The notes: generated from the sequence alone by a model not told the origin. DNA of 64,000 nucleotides from UBA6107 sp964533735 (GCA_964533735.1 CAZHMD010000001.1:620001-684000); one strand, 5' to 3'; positions 1 through 8,588 are shown, numbered from the stretch's first letter. A program made the numbers and translations.

Positions 1-1
1 T

Positions 2-547
2 AAAGATTTTGAATTCACCTGGGATGTCTTTGGCGGCGCAGTTTCTCAATCCTATTCGTCATCGATCCAAAAAGGGATCCTCAGCGTCATGAAAGAAGGC
101 GTCATCGCCGGCTATCCTGTCTCCGGTGTTACCGTTTCGGTATTCGATGGCAAGGAACATCCGGTCGATTCCAAACCAGTGGCTTTTGAAGTTGCCGGTC
201 GTGAAGCCTTCAAACTGGCCATTCGCGATGCCAACCCCGTGCTGCGCGAACCGATCATGCTGGTCAAGATCACTGTGCCTGAAGCCAACATGGGTGACGT
301 GATGGGCGACCTCAACACCCGCCGCGCGCGCATCCAGGGCATGGAAACTGAACATGGTCATTCCGTGGTCACTGCCACAGTACCGCTGGCAGAAATGCTG
401 CGCTACACCACCACCCTGCGGTCCATCACCCAGGGTCGCGGCATATTCACCATGGAAGTCGATCACACCGATGTGGTTCCTGCGCACATCGCCCAGGCTA
501 TCGTCGATGCCCGCACCAAGGAACTCGAAAGCAGAAAGGAAGAGTAA
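2..547 (+). CDS. Elongation factor G-like GTPase, C-terminal part (5' partial)
   Basis: This is the C-terminal 181 residues of an EF-G-like translation factor. The frame is open to the left edge, so the start and the GTPase domain lie outside the window. The end of domain IV is visible, with GGAVSQSY where canonical EF-G has a GG-x-I-P-x-EY type segment. Domain V follows, with the family blocks GDLNTRRARIQGME and LRSITQGRG. EF-G drives tRNA-mRNA translocation on the ribosome. The departures in domain IV hint at the secondary FusA2-like branch rather than the housekeeping factor, but this cannot be settled without the N-terminal part. A strong terminator follows directly. Confidence 0.85.
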   Translation, partial: KDFEFTWDVFGGAVSQSYSSSIQKGILSVMKEGVIAGYPVSGVTVSVFDGKEHPVDSKPVAFEVAGREAFKLAIRDANPVLREPIMLVKITVPEANMGDVMGDLNTRRARIQGMETEHGHSVVTATVPLAEMLRYTTTLRSITQGRGIFTMEVDHTDVVPAHIAQAIVDARTKELESRKEE

Positions 548-562
548 ACCACTCCTCACCAT

Positions 563-598
563 AAAAAAGCTGGACGGGATTCCCCGTCCGGCTTTTTA
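563..598 (+). terminator. Rho-independent terminator after the EF-G-like gene
   Basis: A ten-base-pair GC-rich stem (569-578 with 583-592, one G-U pair) has a four-base loop. It is preceded by A residues and followed by CTTTTTATTT. It lies 21 bases after the stop codon and separates the EF-G-like gene from the following small genes. Confidence 0.85.
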
Positions 599-670
599 TT
601 TCTGGCACTTGTTTATCTTGACCTTCTTAAGACCCTTTGGTAAGGTTAACTGTTACGGGATGGATACTGA

Positions 671-874
671 ATGGACGATTTCGTAAATCTTGAAAAAATC
701 TGGGACCAGCTACTCTCCCGCGATCCGCATAAGATAAAGAATTGCTTTGCCGGGTTGGATAAGGATAGTCAGCAGACTGTTATCACCCACTTGCAGGAAA
801 TGGCAACTGGAACAGGCTGGCACCCGGAGCAGGTCAAATCAGCGTCTGTTGCCCTCGAGTCCATCCTGGAATAG
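671..874 (+). CDS. Small conserved-looking protein of unknown function, 67 aa
   Basis: I do not recognise this gene. It encodes 67 residues, acidic and helical in appearance, with no signal peptide or membrane segment. It is probably real: it ends six bases before the next gene, whose ribosome binding site (AGGAG at 872-876) overlaps its stop codon, and base composition matches its neighbours. Its own binding site is weak (GGGATGG region upstream). The only functional hint is the shared transcript with a MazG-like pyrophosphohydrolase. A chance open frame is possible because it is short. Confidence 0.5.
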   Translation: MDDFVNLEKIWDQLLSRDPHKIKNCFAGLDKDSQQTVITHLQEMATGTGWHPEQVKSASVALESILE

Positions 875-880
875 GAGACT

Positions 881-1180
881 ATGGAACTGAGTGAATTAAC
901 CCAAAAAATGAATGAACTGGTGACCGCTAAAGGATGGTACGCACCGGATAGCGCCAGACCCCAAACCCCTCGCAACCTGGCAATTTCACTATCTCTTGAA
1001 GCCAATGAAGTCCTTGAGCACTTTCAATGGGGAGACGCCATAGAAGACAAAACCGAGCTGGGGTCTGAACTGGCAGATGTGGCGTTATACTTGCTCCAGC
1101 TTGCCAGCGTCACCGGCATCGATCTCGAAAAAGCCATTCTTGAAAAAATTCATGTCAATTATGGCAGGCAGTGGAAATAA
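881..1180 (+). CDS. MazG-like nucleotide pyrophosphohydrolase (dCTPase/RS21-C6 type)
   Basis: A 99-residue all-alpha NTP pyrophosphohydrolase. This family hydrolyses (d)NTPs to the monophosphate and pyrophosphate and so cleans nucleotide pools. The metal-binding acidic residues are visible in EANEVLEHFQW and ELADVALYLLQLA, the E-x3-E and E-x2-D motifs of MazG-like proteins. Length and the QTPRNLAISLSLE segment fit the single-domain dCTPP1/RS21-C6 branch better than two-domain MazG. AGGAG sits five bases before the ATG. It is followed by a LOG-family gene 25 bases downstream, probably on the same transcript. The exact nucleotide substrate cannot be read from sequence. Confidence 0.85.
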   Translation: MELSELTQKMNELVTAKGWYAPDSARPQTPRNLAISLSLEANEVLEHFQWGDAIEDKTELGSELADVALYLLQLASVTGIDLEKAILEKIHVNYGRQWK

Positions 1181-1205
1181 TCCTCGCAATAACCAGGGTG
1201 AATCG

Positions 1206-1781
1206 ATGAAGATAGCAGTTTATGGTGGCGCGGCGCCGAAATCCGGCGAACCTGCCTATGAAGAAGCCCGGCAGTTGGGTTTCCTGCTTGCAAAAGCCGG
1301 TCACACCGTCATGACAGGCGGTTACATCGGCGTCATGGAAGCAGCTTCACGCGGAGCGTATGAAGCCGGCGGGCACGTCATCGGCTCGACCTGCACCCAA
1401 TTAGAAGAATGGCGCAAGGTAAAAGCAAACGCCTGGGTCAAGGAAGAATGGCAGTTCGCAACCCTGCGCGAACGCATGTACGCCCTGATCGACAATTGTG
1501 ACGCCGCCATCATGATGCCCGGCGGAGTTGGTACCCTCGCTGAACTGGCGGTGATGTGGAACGAAGAGATCATTTCCATAAAATCCCCGCGCCTGATGGT
1601 GCTGGTCGGCAAGGGTTGGCAGAAAACCATTGCAACTTTCTTTGAAGAATTTGGGGCGTATGTTCACCTGCAGGACCAAAAAAGGGTCCGTTTTGCAGAA
1701 GATATCAATTCAGCCGTGGCAATCATTCATCAATTTGATCAAGCACTCATCTCAACCTTAGGACACGAAAATGGCAAATGA
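1206..1781 (+). CDS. LOG-family protein (nucleotide 5'-monophosphate phosphoribohydrolase-like)
   Basis: A 191-residue Rossmann-like protein of the LOG (lonely guy) family, whose characterised members split cytokinin or nucleoside 5'-monophosphates into base and ribose 5-phosphate. It carries the signature PGGVGTLAE near residue 100 and the N-terminal GG motifs (YGGAAPKSGEPA, MTGGYIGVMEAAS). The frame is open farther upstream, but ATG 1206 is preferred because AGGGTG precedes it and the protein then begins MKIAVYGG, as is usual. The end overlaps the start of proS by 11 bases, indicating co-transcription. Together with the upstream pyrophosphohydrolase it suggests nucleotide housekeeping. Confidence 0.85.
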   Translation: MKIAVYGGAAPKSGEPAYEEARQLGFLLAKAGHTVMTGGYIGVMEAASRGAYEAGGHVIGSTCTQLEEWRKVKANAWVKEEWQFATLRERMYALIDNCDAAIMMPGGVGTLAELAVMWNEEIISIKSPRLMVLVGKGWQKTIATFFEEFGAYVHLQDQKRVRFAEDINSAVAIIHQFDQALISTLGHENGK

Positions 1782-3204
1782 AAAATTAACCACCCGCAAA
1801 GAGAATTTTTCCGAATGGTACAACCAGGTGATCCAGCGCGCTGAACTGGCAGATTACGCCCCGGTACGTGGATGCATGGTTGTGCGTCCTCATGGGTGGG
1901 CACTATGGGAAAACATCCAGCAGTCGCTTGACCGGCGTTTTAAAGCCACTGGTCACGTCAATGCCGCCTTCCCGCTCTTTATCCCCATGTCCTTTCTTGA
2001 AAAAGAGAAGGAACACGTTGAGGGGTTTTCCCCTGAACTGGCAGTTGTCACCATCGGCGGTGGTGAAGTATTGGAGGAGCCGCTTGTGGTGCGCCCCACC
2101 TCAGAAACCATCATCGGGTATATGTACTCAAAATGGATCAAAAGTTACCGTGATTTGCCGGTACTCATCAATCAATGGGGAAACGTTGTCCGCTGGGAAA
2201 TGCGTACGCGCCTCTTCCTGCGCACCCTGGAATTTTACTGGCAGGAAGGCCACACCGCCCACGCCACTGAAAAGGAAGCCGAGGAAGAAACCCTGCGCAT
2301 GCTCGAGACCTACACCCGCTTTGCCATTGACGATGCCGCCGTCCCCGTCATTCCCGGTCGCAAAAGCGCCACTGAGAAATTCGCTGGTGCAGTGCACTCT
2401 TATTCCATCGAAGCCATGATGGGTGATACCAAAGCACTGCAGGCCGGAACCTCCCACTTGCTTGGTCAAAACTTTGCCAAAGCCTTCAATATCCAGTATC
2501 TCGATGAAACCAACAATCTCCAGTATTGCTGGACCACCTCCTGGGGTGTTTCCACCCGCTTCATCGGTGCCATCATCATGACCCATGGAGACGACCAGGG
2601 GTTGGTACTGCCTCCCAGGCTGGCACCTATCCAGGTTGTAGTGGTGCCGATTTATCGCAGCGAAGAGGAACATGCTAAGGTCATGGAAATGGTCGAAACA
2701 CTGCGCAGCGCCTTGAGTGAATTCCGCATCAAGGTGGATGACCGCTCTGAATTAACGCCCGGGTTCAAGTTTAACGACTGGGAAATGCGCGGTGTGCCGC
2801 TGCGCCTCGAAGTTGGTCCCAAGGATGTGGAAAAGAATTCCGTCATGGCTGCCCGGCGTGATGTTCCCGGCAGGGATGGGAAAACCATTCTCCCGATGGA
2901 TCAGATCTCAAAAAGTGTTTCTGACCTCCTGGCTGACATTCAAACTTCTCTCTACAAACGCGCTGTTGATTTCCGTGACAGCCATATCATTGAACCCACC
3001 GATTATGAACACCTGAAACACATCGTTGAAGAGGGTTGGGCGTTCTCCTGGTGGTGCGGTGATCCTGCCTGCGAAACCAAAGTAAAAGAAGATACCAAAG
3101 CCACCACCCGCTGCATCCCCCTGGATCAGCCCGGTGGAAAAGGCAAATGTATTGTCTGCGGTAAAGAAGCTCATGAGAAAGTGCATTTTTCCAGGGCGTA
3201 CTGA
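1771..3204 (+). CDS. proS: Prolyl-tRNA synthetase, short archaeal/eukaryote-like type
   Basis: Class II aminoacyl-tRNA synthetase charging tRNA-Pro, 477 residues. Motif 2 is visible in the region of LRTLEFYWQEGHTAHAT and motif 3 around GDDQGLVLPPRLAPIQ. There is no large editing insertion between motifs 2 and 3. The protein has the extra C-terminal domain typical of the archaeal/eukaryotic form, with Cys residues in WWCGDPAC and GKCIVCG that resemble a zinc site, and it ends in Tyr as that branch does. Bacteria with this form are a minority (for example Thermus/Deinococcus relatives and some Chloroflexota). It overlaps the LOG gene by 11 bases. Confidence 0.95.
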   Translation: MANEKLTTRKENFSEWYNQVIQRAELADYAPVRGCMVVRPHGWALWENIQQSLDRRFKATGHVNAAFPLFIPMSFLEKEKEHVEGFSPELAVVTIGGGEVLEEPLVVRPTSETIIGYMYSKWIKSYRDLPVLINQWGNVVRWEMRTRLFLRTLEFYWQEGHTAHATEKEAEEETLRMLETYTRFAIDDAAVPVIPGRKSATEKFAGAVHSYSIEAMMGDTKALQAGTSHLLGQNFAKAFNIQYLDETNNLQYCWTTSWGVSTRFIGAIIMTHGDDQGLVLPPRLAPIQVVVVPIYRSEEEHAKVMEMVETLRSALSEFRIKVDDRSELTPGFKFNDWEMRGVPLRLEVGPKDVEKNSVMAARRDVPGRDGKTILPMDQISKSVSDLLADIQTSLYKRAVDFRDSHIIEPTDYEHLKHIVEEGWAFSWWCGDPACETKVKEDTKATTRCIPLDQPGGKGKCIVCGKEAHEKVHFSRAY

Positions 3205-3213
3205 TCGGAATCC

Positions 3214-4014
3214 ATGCCCGCCATTGAGATTTCCCGTCTGCGTACCAAGGTTAAGCTGCTCACAGGGTTGATAGAGGATCCCAAACAGCTTTTGCAGGAA
3301 CTCCTGCAGTTCTACTCCGCCTATTCGGATCTCACATTTCAGTCCAGCTCCTTATCAGTCAAGGCTGGCACTCTCTTTGCGTTTCGTACCCCGGTGCTGA
3401 TCAACCGTGAAATTGAGATCGCGTTCAGTAATTTTGCAGCAACCTCTCCTGACCGGCTGTGTGAATTCATTGACTTATTGATGAAATGCCCGGAACTTGA
3501 GCCCCGGCAACTGGCAGCCACCCTCCTGGGGGCTCTGCCGGCAGCGTACTTTGACCGGGTTATCCCGCGTCTCACATCCTGGGCAAACGAAGTTACCGAT
3601 CCCCAGGACCTCGCGTGGTTGATTACACGCGCAACCTCAACTCTCCGTCGGGAAAAACCCGAGATCTGGCTTTCCATGCTTCAGCAGTGGCTCGAGGCAG
3701 CTGATGAGAAATCCCGCTCTATTGCTGTATATGGACTGACATCGATGATTAATGATTCCAGCCTCAACAGTCTTCCATTGATCTATAAACATCTGCAGCC
3801 TCTCCTACTTGAGGATAATGCCAGGATCAGTCCGTACCTTGAAACGATCATTGAGCGGCTGATCCAAAAGTCTGAAACGGAGACCATTTACTTTCTCAAA
3901 CAAACCATCGCCATCTCTCCTGGTCCAACATTGATCCGCCTGGTCAGGCGTTCCTTTCCTCTTTTTTCCACCGAGGGACAGGAGTCGCTTAAGACATTTC
4001 TCCGTGCAAGGTGA
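3214..4014 (+). CDS. Alpha-helical repeat protein of unknown function, 266 aa
   Basis: I do not recognise a specific family. The 266-residue protein consists almost entirely of amphipathic helices of about 15 residues separated by short turns (for example LEPRQLAATLLGALP, DPQDLAWLITRATSTL, SRSIAVYGLTSMI), an arrangement like HEAT or AlkD-type repeats. It lacks signal peptide and membrane segments, so it is probably cytoplasmic. It starts nine bases after the proS stop codon and may be cotranscribed. An AlkD-like DNA glycosylase role is conceivable from the fold alone, but no catalytic residues can be assigned. Confidence 0.6.
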   Translation: MPAIEISRLRTKVKLLTGLIEDPKQLLQELLQFYSAYSDLTFQSSSLSVKAGTLFAFRTPVLINREIEIAFSNFAATSPDRLCEFIDLLMKCPELEPRQLAATLLGALPAAYFDRVIPRLTSWANEVTDPQDLAWLITRATSTLRREKPEIWLSMLQQWLEAADEKSRSIAVYGLTSMINDSSLNSLPLIYKHLQPLLLEDNARISPYLETIIERLIQKSETETIYFLKQTIAISPGPTLIRLVRRSFPLFSTEGQESLKTFLRAR

Positions 4015-4046
4015 TCTTTCCTCATCCTATCCCATATGCGCGCATC

Positions 4047-4075
4047 TTCTCACCAACTCACTCCTCTGGTATAAT
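4047..4075 (+). promoter_or_regulatory. sigma70-type promoter of rpsO
   Basis: TTCTCA (4047-4052), a 17-base spacer and TATAAT (4070-4075), with TGG just before the -10 box giving an extended -10. It implies an untranslated leader of about 70 bases before rpsO. The leader contains GC-rich segments (4093-4125) that could fold. S15 often controls its own messenger, but I see no recognisable S15-binding structure by eye. Confidence 0.65.
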
Positions 4076-4150
4076 TCCCCGCATGACTAGACCTGCTTGC
4101 GGGGTACCTGCGGGCACGGAGACAGTTAAATCAACTTAGGAGAAATTGTC

Positions 4151-4423
4151 ATGGCTTTAACAATTGAAGAGAAACAAAAACTGATCGCTGATTACCACAT
4201 CCATGATTCTGATACCGGCTCAGCCGACGTGCAAATTGCACTGCTGACCACCAGGATCAAACAGCTCACCGAGCATTTACGCGCTAACAAGAAAGATCAA
4301 TCATCACGTCGCGGGCTGCTGCAAATGGTAGGCAAGCGGCGGCGGTTGTTGGCTTATCTGCGCCGGTCTGATTTTGCCCGGTTCACAGCCATCACCGAAA
4401 AGCTGAACATCCGCACCCGGTAG
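4151..4423 (+). CDS. rpsO: 30S ribosomal protein S15
   Basis: Ribosomal protein S15, 90 residues, the usual length. It binds 16S rRNA at the central-domain three-way junction early in small-subunit assembly. The family pattern is clear: the HDSDTGSADVQIALLT segment, LTEHLRANKKDQSSRRGLL, and the C-terminal GKRRRLLAYLRRSDFARF. AGGAG lies at 4138-4142 before the ATG. It has its own promoter and a strong terminator, followed by pnp, the very common rpsO-pnp neighbourhood. Confidence 0.97.
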   Translation: MALTIEEKQKLIADYHIHDSDTGSADVQIALLTTRIKQLTEHLRANKKDQSSRRGLLQMVGKRRRLLAYLRRSDFARFTAITEKLNIRTR

Positions 4424-4432
4424 GGCAAGCAT

Positions 4433-4474
4433 AAACGAGTAGATGGGCAGAATTTTCCATCTACTCGTTTTAAT
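4433..4474 (+). terminator. Terminator between rpsO and pnp
   Basis: A perfect 14-base-pair inverted repeat (4433-4446 with 4457-4470) has a ten-base loop and ends in GTTTTAAT. It begins nine bases after the rpsO stop codon. In other bacteria the stem between rpsO and pnp can also be a processing site. Confidence 0.85.
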
Positions 4475-4526
4475 AACGCCCCGGAACAGCGGAAATAGCC
4501 GCCGGTTGGGTATTGAAAAATGGTGA

Positions 4527-4540
4527 GGACGGTACCGTCC
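4527..4540. repeat. Perfect 14-base palindrome in the pnp leader
   Basis: GGACGGTACCGTCC reads identically on both strands and lies about 50 bases upstream of the pnp start, flanked by G- and C-rich bases (GAGGAC...GTCCCC). It may be a protein binding site or part of an RNA stem controlling pnp. No function can be assigned. Confidence 0.5.
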
Positions 4541-4589
4541 CCGGCAGTTTTCAGTTCCTAACCAGGCGGGAAAAACAAGGGAGCACTAA

Positions 4590-6872
4590 ATGAAACCAGA
4601 AAGTAAGAAATATATATCCACCGTCGGTGGGCGTCCTTTGACGTTCGAAACCGGCAAACTCGCTGCCCAGGCTGGCGGCGCGGTAACTGTTCAATTTGGC
4701 GAGACAGTCGTTTTCGCCGCTGCCACCATGGGAACCGAGCCCCGCATGGGCCAGGATTTCTTCCCCCTCACCGTGGAATACGAAGAAAGAATGTACGCCG
4801 GCGGACGCATCCCCGGTTCCTTCTTCCGTCGTGAAGGCCGCCCCGGCACCGACGCCATCCTCGTATCCCGCCTAACCGACCGCCCGTTGCGCCCGCTGTT
4901 CAACCAGTCCATCCGCAATGAGGTCCAGGTGATCATGTTCTCACTCTCCGCTGACCTGGAGAACCCGCTGGACGTTCTTGCTATTAACGCCGCTTCGGCT
5001 GCCCTGATGATCTCGGACGTCCCCTGGGGCGGACCGGTTGGCGCAGTGCGTGTGGCGCGTATCAACGGCGAACTTCTGCTCAACCCCACCTATGCCCAGA
5101 TAGATGATTCTGACCTTGACTTGCGCATCGCCGGCACCTCTGACGCCATCCTCATGGTTGAATCAGCCTCCAATGAAGTGGATGAAGAAAGCATGGTTGC
5201 CGCCCTGTTATTCGGTCACCAGGCAATCCAGGGAATCGTTGAGACCCAGCTTCAAATGGCCAAGGAAATCGGCAAAGCCAAACGCGAAGTGCAGTTGTTC
5301 ACTCTGGATGAAACGCTGGTTGAGAAGGTTTTCAACCGCGCATCCTCTGAGATCAACGAAGCCCTCGATGCCCCCCACAGCAAGCATGAACTGCAAGCTG
5401 CCTTGGACGAGCTGCGCGCATCCGTAGTGTTGGAATACACCGATCCTGATGCCGCTGAAGAGATTGCCCAATACAAGGAAGCCTTCGAGGAAGTGGTCAA
5501 ACGCGTTGTGCGTTCCCGCATTCTCGTTCAGCACAAACGCCCCGATGGTCGTGACCTCACCCAGATCCGCCCGATCTGGTGCGAAGTGGGCATCAGCCCG
5601 CGCGCGCATGGTTCAGGGCTCTTCACCCGCGGCGAGACCCAGGTCATCACCCTGGCAACTTTGGGCACCCCCAAGGAAGCTCAGGAGATCGACACCCTCT
5701 CCCCGAATGATTCCAAACGCTACATGCACCACTACAATTTCCCGCCCTACTCCACCGGCGAAGTAAAAATGCTGCGTGGTCAATCCCGCCGTGAAATTGG
5801 TCATGGCGCCCTGGCTGAACGCGCCCTGGTTCCTGTGCTGCCCTCCGTGGCAGAATTCCCCTACACTTTACGCCTGGTCTCGGAAGTATTAGCCTCCAAT
5901 GGCTCTTCCTCCATGGCCTCCGTTTGCGGTTCCACCCTCGCCCTTATGGATACGGGTGTACCCATCAAAGCCCCTGTAGCCGGTGTTGCCATGGGACTTA
6001 TCATGGAAGGCGACAAGTTCGTCGTTCTCACTGACATCCAGGGAGCTGAAGATCACCTCGGCGATATGGACTTCAAGGTTGCCGGCACCACCAAGGGCAT
6101 CACCGCCCTGCAGATGGACATCAAGGTCAAAGGCATCACCGCTGAGATCATGCGTCAGGCACTCACCCAGGCTCACACCGCTCGTCTGTTCATCATCGAC
6201 CAGATGCTGGATGTGATCCCTGTGCCGCGCCCTGAACTGCGCTCCTTCGTTCCGCGCATCTCCACCATGAAGGTGCCTGTCGACAAGATCGGCGCCATCA
6301 TCGGACCCGGCGGAAAGATGATCCGTTTGCTGCAGGAAGAGACCAACACCAAGATTGACATCGATGACGACGGTACCGTCTACATCGCTGCTACTGATGG
6401 CAAAGATGAAGCTGCTGTACGCGAGCGCATCGCTGCCCTTACCGAATCAGCCCGTGTCGGACAGATCTACACCGGCAAGGTCGTGCGCGTTGCAGATTTC
6501 GGCGCTTTTGTGCAGATCCTGCCTGGCATTGACGGCATGGTGCACATTTCCCAGTTGGACACCGAACGTGTTGAGAAGGTTGAAGATGTCGTCAAGATGG
6601 GCGATGAATTGACCGTGATGGTGACTGCCATTGACGAAAATGGCAAGATCCGCCTCTCACGCCAGGCTGTTCTAGAAGGTTGGACCCCCGAAGAAGCCCT
6701 CGAGCACGACAAGGGTGGCAGAAGCGGTGGCGGAAGGCCTCGACCAGGTGGCGGCGATCGCCGTGGTGGTGGCGGACGTGATAACCGCTCCGGTGGCGGC
6801 CGCTCCAGCAGTGGTGGCGGCGGTGGTTACCGCCCCAGTGGCGGAGACCGTTCCTCAGGTACCAGCCGATAA
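4590..6872 (+). CDS. pnp: Polyribonucleotide nucleotidyltransferase (PNPase) with glycine/arginine-rich tail
   Basis: A 760-residue 3'-to-5' phosphorolytic exoribonuclease that degrades RNA to nucleoside diphosphates in the RNA degradosome. It has two RNase PH-like cores (GSFFRREGRPGTDAIL; FPPYSTGEVKMLRGQSRREI), a KH domain (KIGAIIGPGGKMIRLLQEET) and an S1 domain (YTGKVVRVADFGAFVQILPG). After the S1 domain comes a roughly 50-residue tail rich in GGR and RGG-like repeats with Ser, which is unstructured and likely to bind RNA. GGGAG precedes the ATG. A strong terminator follows. Confidence 0.97.
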   Translation: MKPESKKYISTVGGRPLTFETGKLAAQAGGAVTVQFGETVVFAAATMGTEPRMGQDFFPLTVEYEERMYAGGRIPGSFFRREGRPGTDAILVSRLTDRPLRPLFNQSIRNEVQVIMFSLSADLENPLDVLAINAASAALMISDVPWGGPVGAVRVARINGELLLNPTYAQIDDSDLDLRIAGTSDAILMVESASNEVDEESMVAALLFGHQAIQGIVETQLQMAKEIGKAKREVQLFTLDETLVEKVFNRASSEINEALDAPHSKHELQAALDELRASVVLEYTDPDAAEEIAQYKEAFEEVVKRVVRSRILVQHKRPDGRDLTQIRPIWCEVGISPRAHGSGLFTRGETQVITLATLGTPKEAQEIDTLSPNDSKRYMHHYNFPPYSTGEVKMLRGQSRREIGHGALAERALVPVLPSVAEFPYTLRLVSEVLASNGSSSMASVCGSTLALMDTGVPIKAPVAGVAMGLIMEGDKFVVLTDIQGAEDHLGDMDFKVAGTTKGITALQMDIKVKGITAEIMRQALTQAHTARLFIIDQMLDVIPVPRPELRSFVPRISTMKVPVDKIGAIIGPGGKMIRLLQEETNTKIDIDDDGTVYIAATDGKDEAAVRERIAALTESARVGQIYTGKVVRVADFGAFVQILPGIDGMVHISQLDTERVEKVEDVVKMGDELTVMVTAIDENGKIRLSRQAVLEGWTPEEALEHDKGGRSGGGRPRPGGGDRRGGGGRDNRSGGGRSSSGGGGGYRPSGGDRSSGTSR

Positions 6873-6890
6873 AATAGTCTCTACAATAAC

Positions 6891-6926
6891 AATCCCCGGT
6901 TTCTCCAAGAAACCGGGGATTTGCTC
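6891..6926 (+). terminator. Terminator after pnp
   Basis: A perfect 13-base-pair stem (6891-6903 with 6909-6921) with a five-base loop is followed by TTGCTCTT. It stands between the converging genes pnp (+) and murE (-). Confidence 0.85.
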
Positions 6927-6966
6927 TTAATTCATCCAAAAATCAACTTTGTTAACGCCAGATAAC

Positions 6967-8529
6967 TTACTTGCCTGAAGTCGGCAGTTCCGGCATCCCT
7001 GGACCACTCTGCTTCATTAATTCCGCCAAAGCCGCTCGCATGGCAATGCGGTCATCCCAGGCATATTCAACCGTGCCAAAGCACATGGATTGCTCATGCC
7101 CCTTGCCGCAAGCCATCACCAGGTCACCTGGTTTTGCCAGCGCCAGCCCCTTGCGAATGGCATCTCCGCGGTCAGGTACACGGAAGAAATTAACGCCCTC
7201 TTCCCCGCCGGCGGCAGCAGCAGCCTCTGCCATCTCTGCCAGAATATCGTCAAGTGATTCAGTCCGCGGATCTTCAGCAGTCAACACGGAGTAATCTGCC
7301 AGCCGCACAGAAACGTCTGCCATCATTCTGCGTTTTTCGCGGTCGCGCAGCCCGGCTGAACCAAACACGGCAATGACCTTCCCCTTTGTCATCTCGCGTG
7401 CTGTTTCAATCGCTACCTTCAACGCATTAGGGGTATGCGCAAAATCCACGATGGCGCTAAACGGTTGCCCCAGGTCGATGACTTCCATTCGCCCGGGTAC
7501 GCCTTCAAGTGCCTTGATTCCCCGCGCTGCCGTTTCCGCATCAATCCCCAATCCAACCTCCGCTGCCGCGAATGCCGCCAGGCAGTTGGAAACGTTAAAT
7601 GTGCCGGGAATGTTGCAGTCAACACGCTGCCTGATTCCTTCCATCTCAGCGGTAAATTGCAGCCCTTCCGGAGAATGCTGAATATCGACTGCGTTCAGAT
7701 CACCCTTTCCGCGTGTGCTGTAGCTGATCTTCCTGGTTTTGATGATTTTCAATAACGGCTCAAAAGAGCGGTCGTCCGCGTTGATCACTGCCAGGCGCGG
7801 GTTGCCCTGCGGTTTTTCCACCGTTTCCTCCAGCATCTGGAAGAGCCTTGCCTTGGCAGCCAAATAGCCTTCATAAGACCCATGGAAATCCAGGTGCTCG
7901 TGGGTGATGTTGGTCACCACGCCAATATCATACTCACAAGCGGTCACGCGGTGCTGCGCCAGTCCATGGGAGGTCGTTTCAAGAATTACATGGGTCAACC
8001 CGGCTGCCGCCATGCGCGCCAGGTACGCCTGTACCTCCGTGGCTTCCGGGGTGGTTACATGGAAACCGGTATCCACGGTCTCATCGCCAATTTGCGCGTT
8101 GACCGTGGTGATCAGCCCGGCTTTGATGCCGGCAGCGCGCAGAATCTGGTAAAGCAGGTTGGAGGTGGTTGTCTTGCCGTCGGTTCCAGTGATGCCAATT
8201 ACGGTCATCTTCCGCGCGGGGTGGTCATAATAGGATGCCGCCACGTGGGCGATGGCTTCACGCGTGTTCTCTACTCGGATATAAGGCACACTACAGTCAA
8301 TATCTGCCCGCGAGCCCACTACCGCTGCCGCACCCTGCTCCACTGCTTTGGAGATAAAGCTATGCCCATCGGTGTTGATGCCGGGAAACGCCACAAAAAG
8401 GTTGCCGGGTTTTACCTGCCGGGAATCAAACGCGATGCCTGTAATGCAGATACCCGCAGCCTTCCCTGTAACCTGGTGAGGGATGGGGAGATCGTTCAGT
8501 AGGTCGGTCAGTGGCTTAAGGTTTTCCAT
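6967..8529 (-). CDS. murE: UDP-N-acetylmuramoyl-tripeptide synthetase (MurE ligase)
   Basis: A 520-residue cytoplasmic Mur ligase that adds the third amino acid to UDP-MurNAc-L-Ala-D-Glu in peptidoglycan synthesis. The P-loop ITGTDGKTTTSN, the ETTSHGL segment, the central THEHLDFHGS motif and the C-terminal HTPNAL and GSAGLRDREKR motifs mark the family. The specificity loop reads AEDPRTES. Diaminopimelate-specific enzymes usually have DNPR here, so the third residue may be something else, for example ornithine as reported for Chloroflexus. It stands alone, not in a mur/dcw cluster, downstream of the Fo genes and separated from them by a terminator. Confidence 0.93.
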   Translation of the reverse strand: MENLKPLTDLLNDLPIPHQVTGKAAGICITGIAFDSRQVKPGNLFVAFPGINTDGHSFISKAVEQGAAAVVGSRADIDCSVPYIRVENTREAIAHVAASYYDHPARKMTVIGITGTDGKTTTSNLLYQILRAAGIKAGLITTVNAQIGDETVDTGFHVTTPEATEVQAYLARMAAAGLTHVILETTSHGLAQHRVTACEYDIGVVTNITHEHLDFHGSYEGYLAAKARLFQMLEETVEKPQGNPRLAVINADDRSFEPLLKIIKTRKISYSTRGKGDLNAVDIQHSPEGLQFTAEMEGIRQRVDCNIPGTFNVSNCLAAFAAAEVGLGIDAETAARGIKALEGVPGRMEVIDLGQPFSAIVDFAHTPNALKVAIETAREMTKGKVIAVFGSAGLRDREKRRMMADVSVRLADYSVLTAEDPRTESLDDILAEMAEAAAAAGGEEGVNFFRVPDRGDAIRKGLALAKPGDLVMACGKGHEQSMCFGTVEYAWDDRIAMRAALAELMKQSGPGMPELPTSGK

Positions 8530-8541
8530 GGTTTAAATAAT

Positions 8542-8577
8542 AAAGGGTTCACCGGGAATATACGCGTGAACCCTTTT
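8542..8577 (-). terminator. Terminator of the Fo operon
   Basis: AAAGGGTTCAC (8542-8552) pairs with GTGAACCCTTT (8566-8576) around a 13-base loop. On the minus strand the stem is followed by ATTATTT. It lies 12 bases after the b-delta gene and shows that no F1 genes are co-transcribed downstream. Confidence 0.8.
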
Positions 8578-8588
8578 GTGATCAATAT

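Noticed and set aside
4471..4589. A riboswitch in the pnp leader
   Set aside because: Only a 14-base palindrome is visible; no known aptamer core is recognised.
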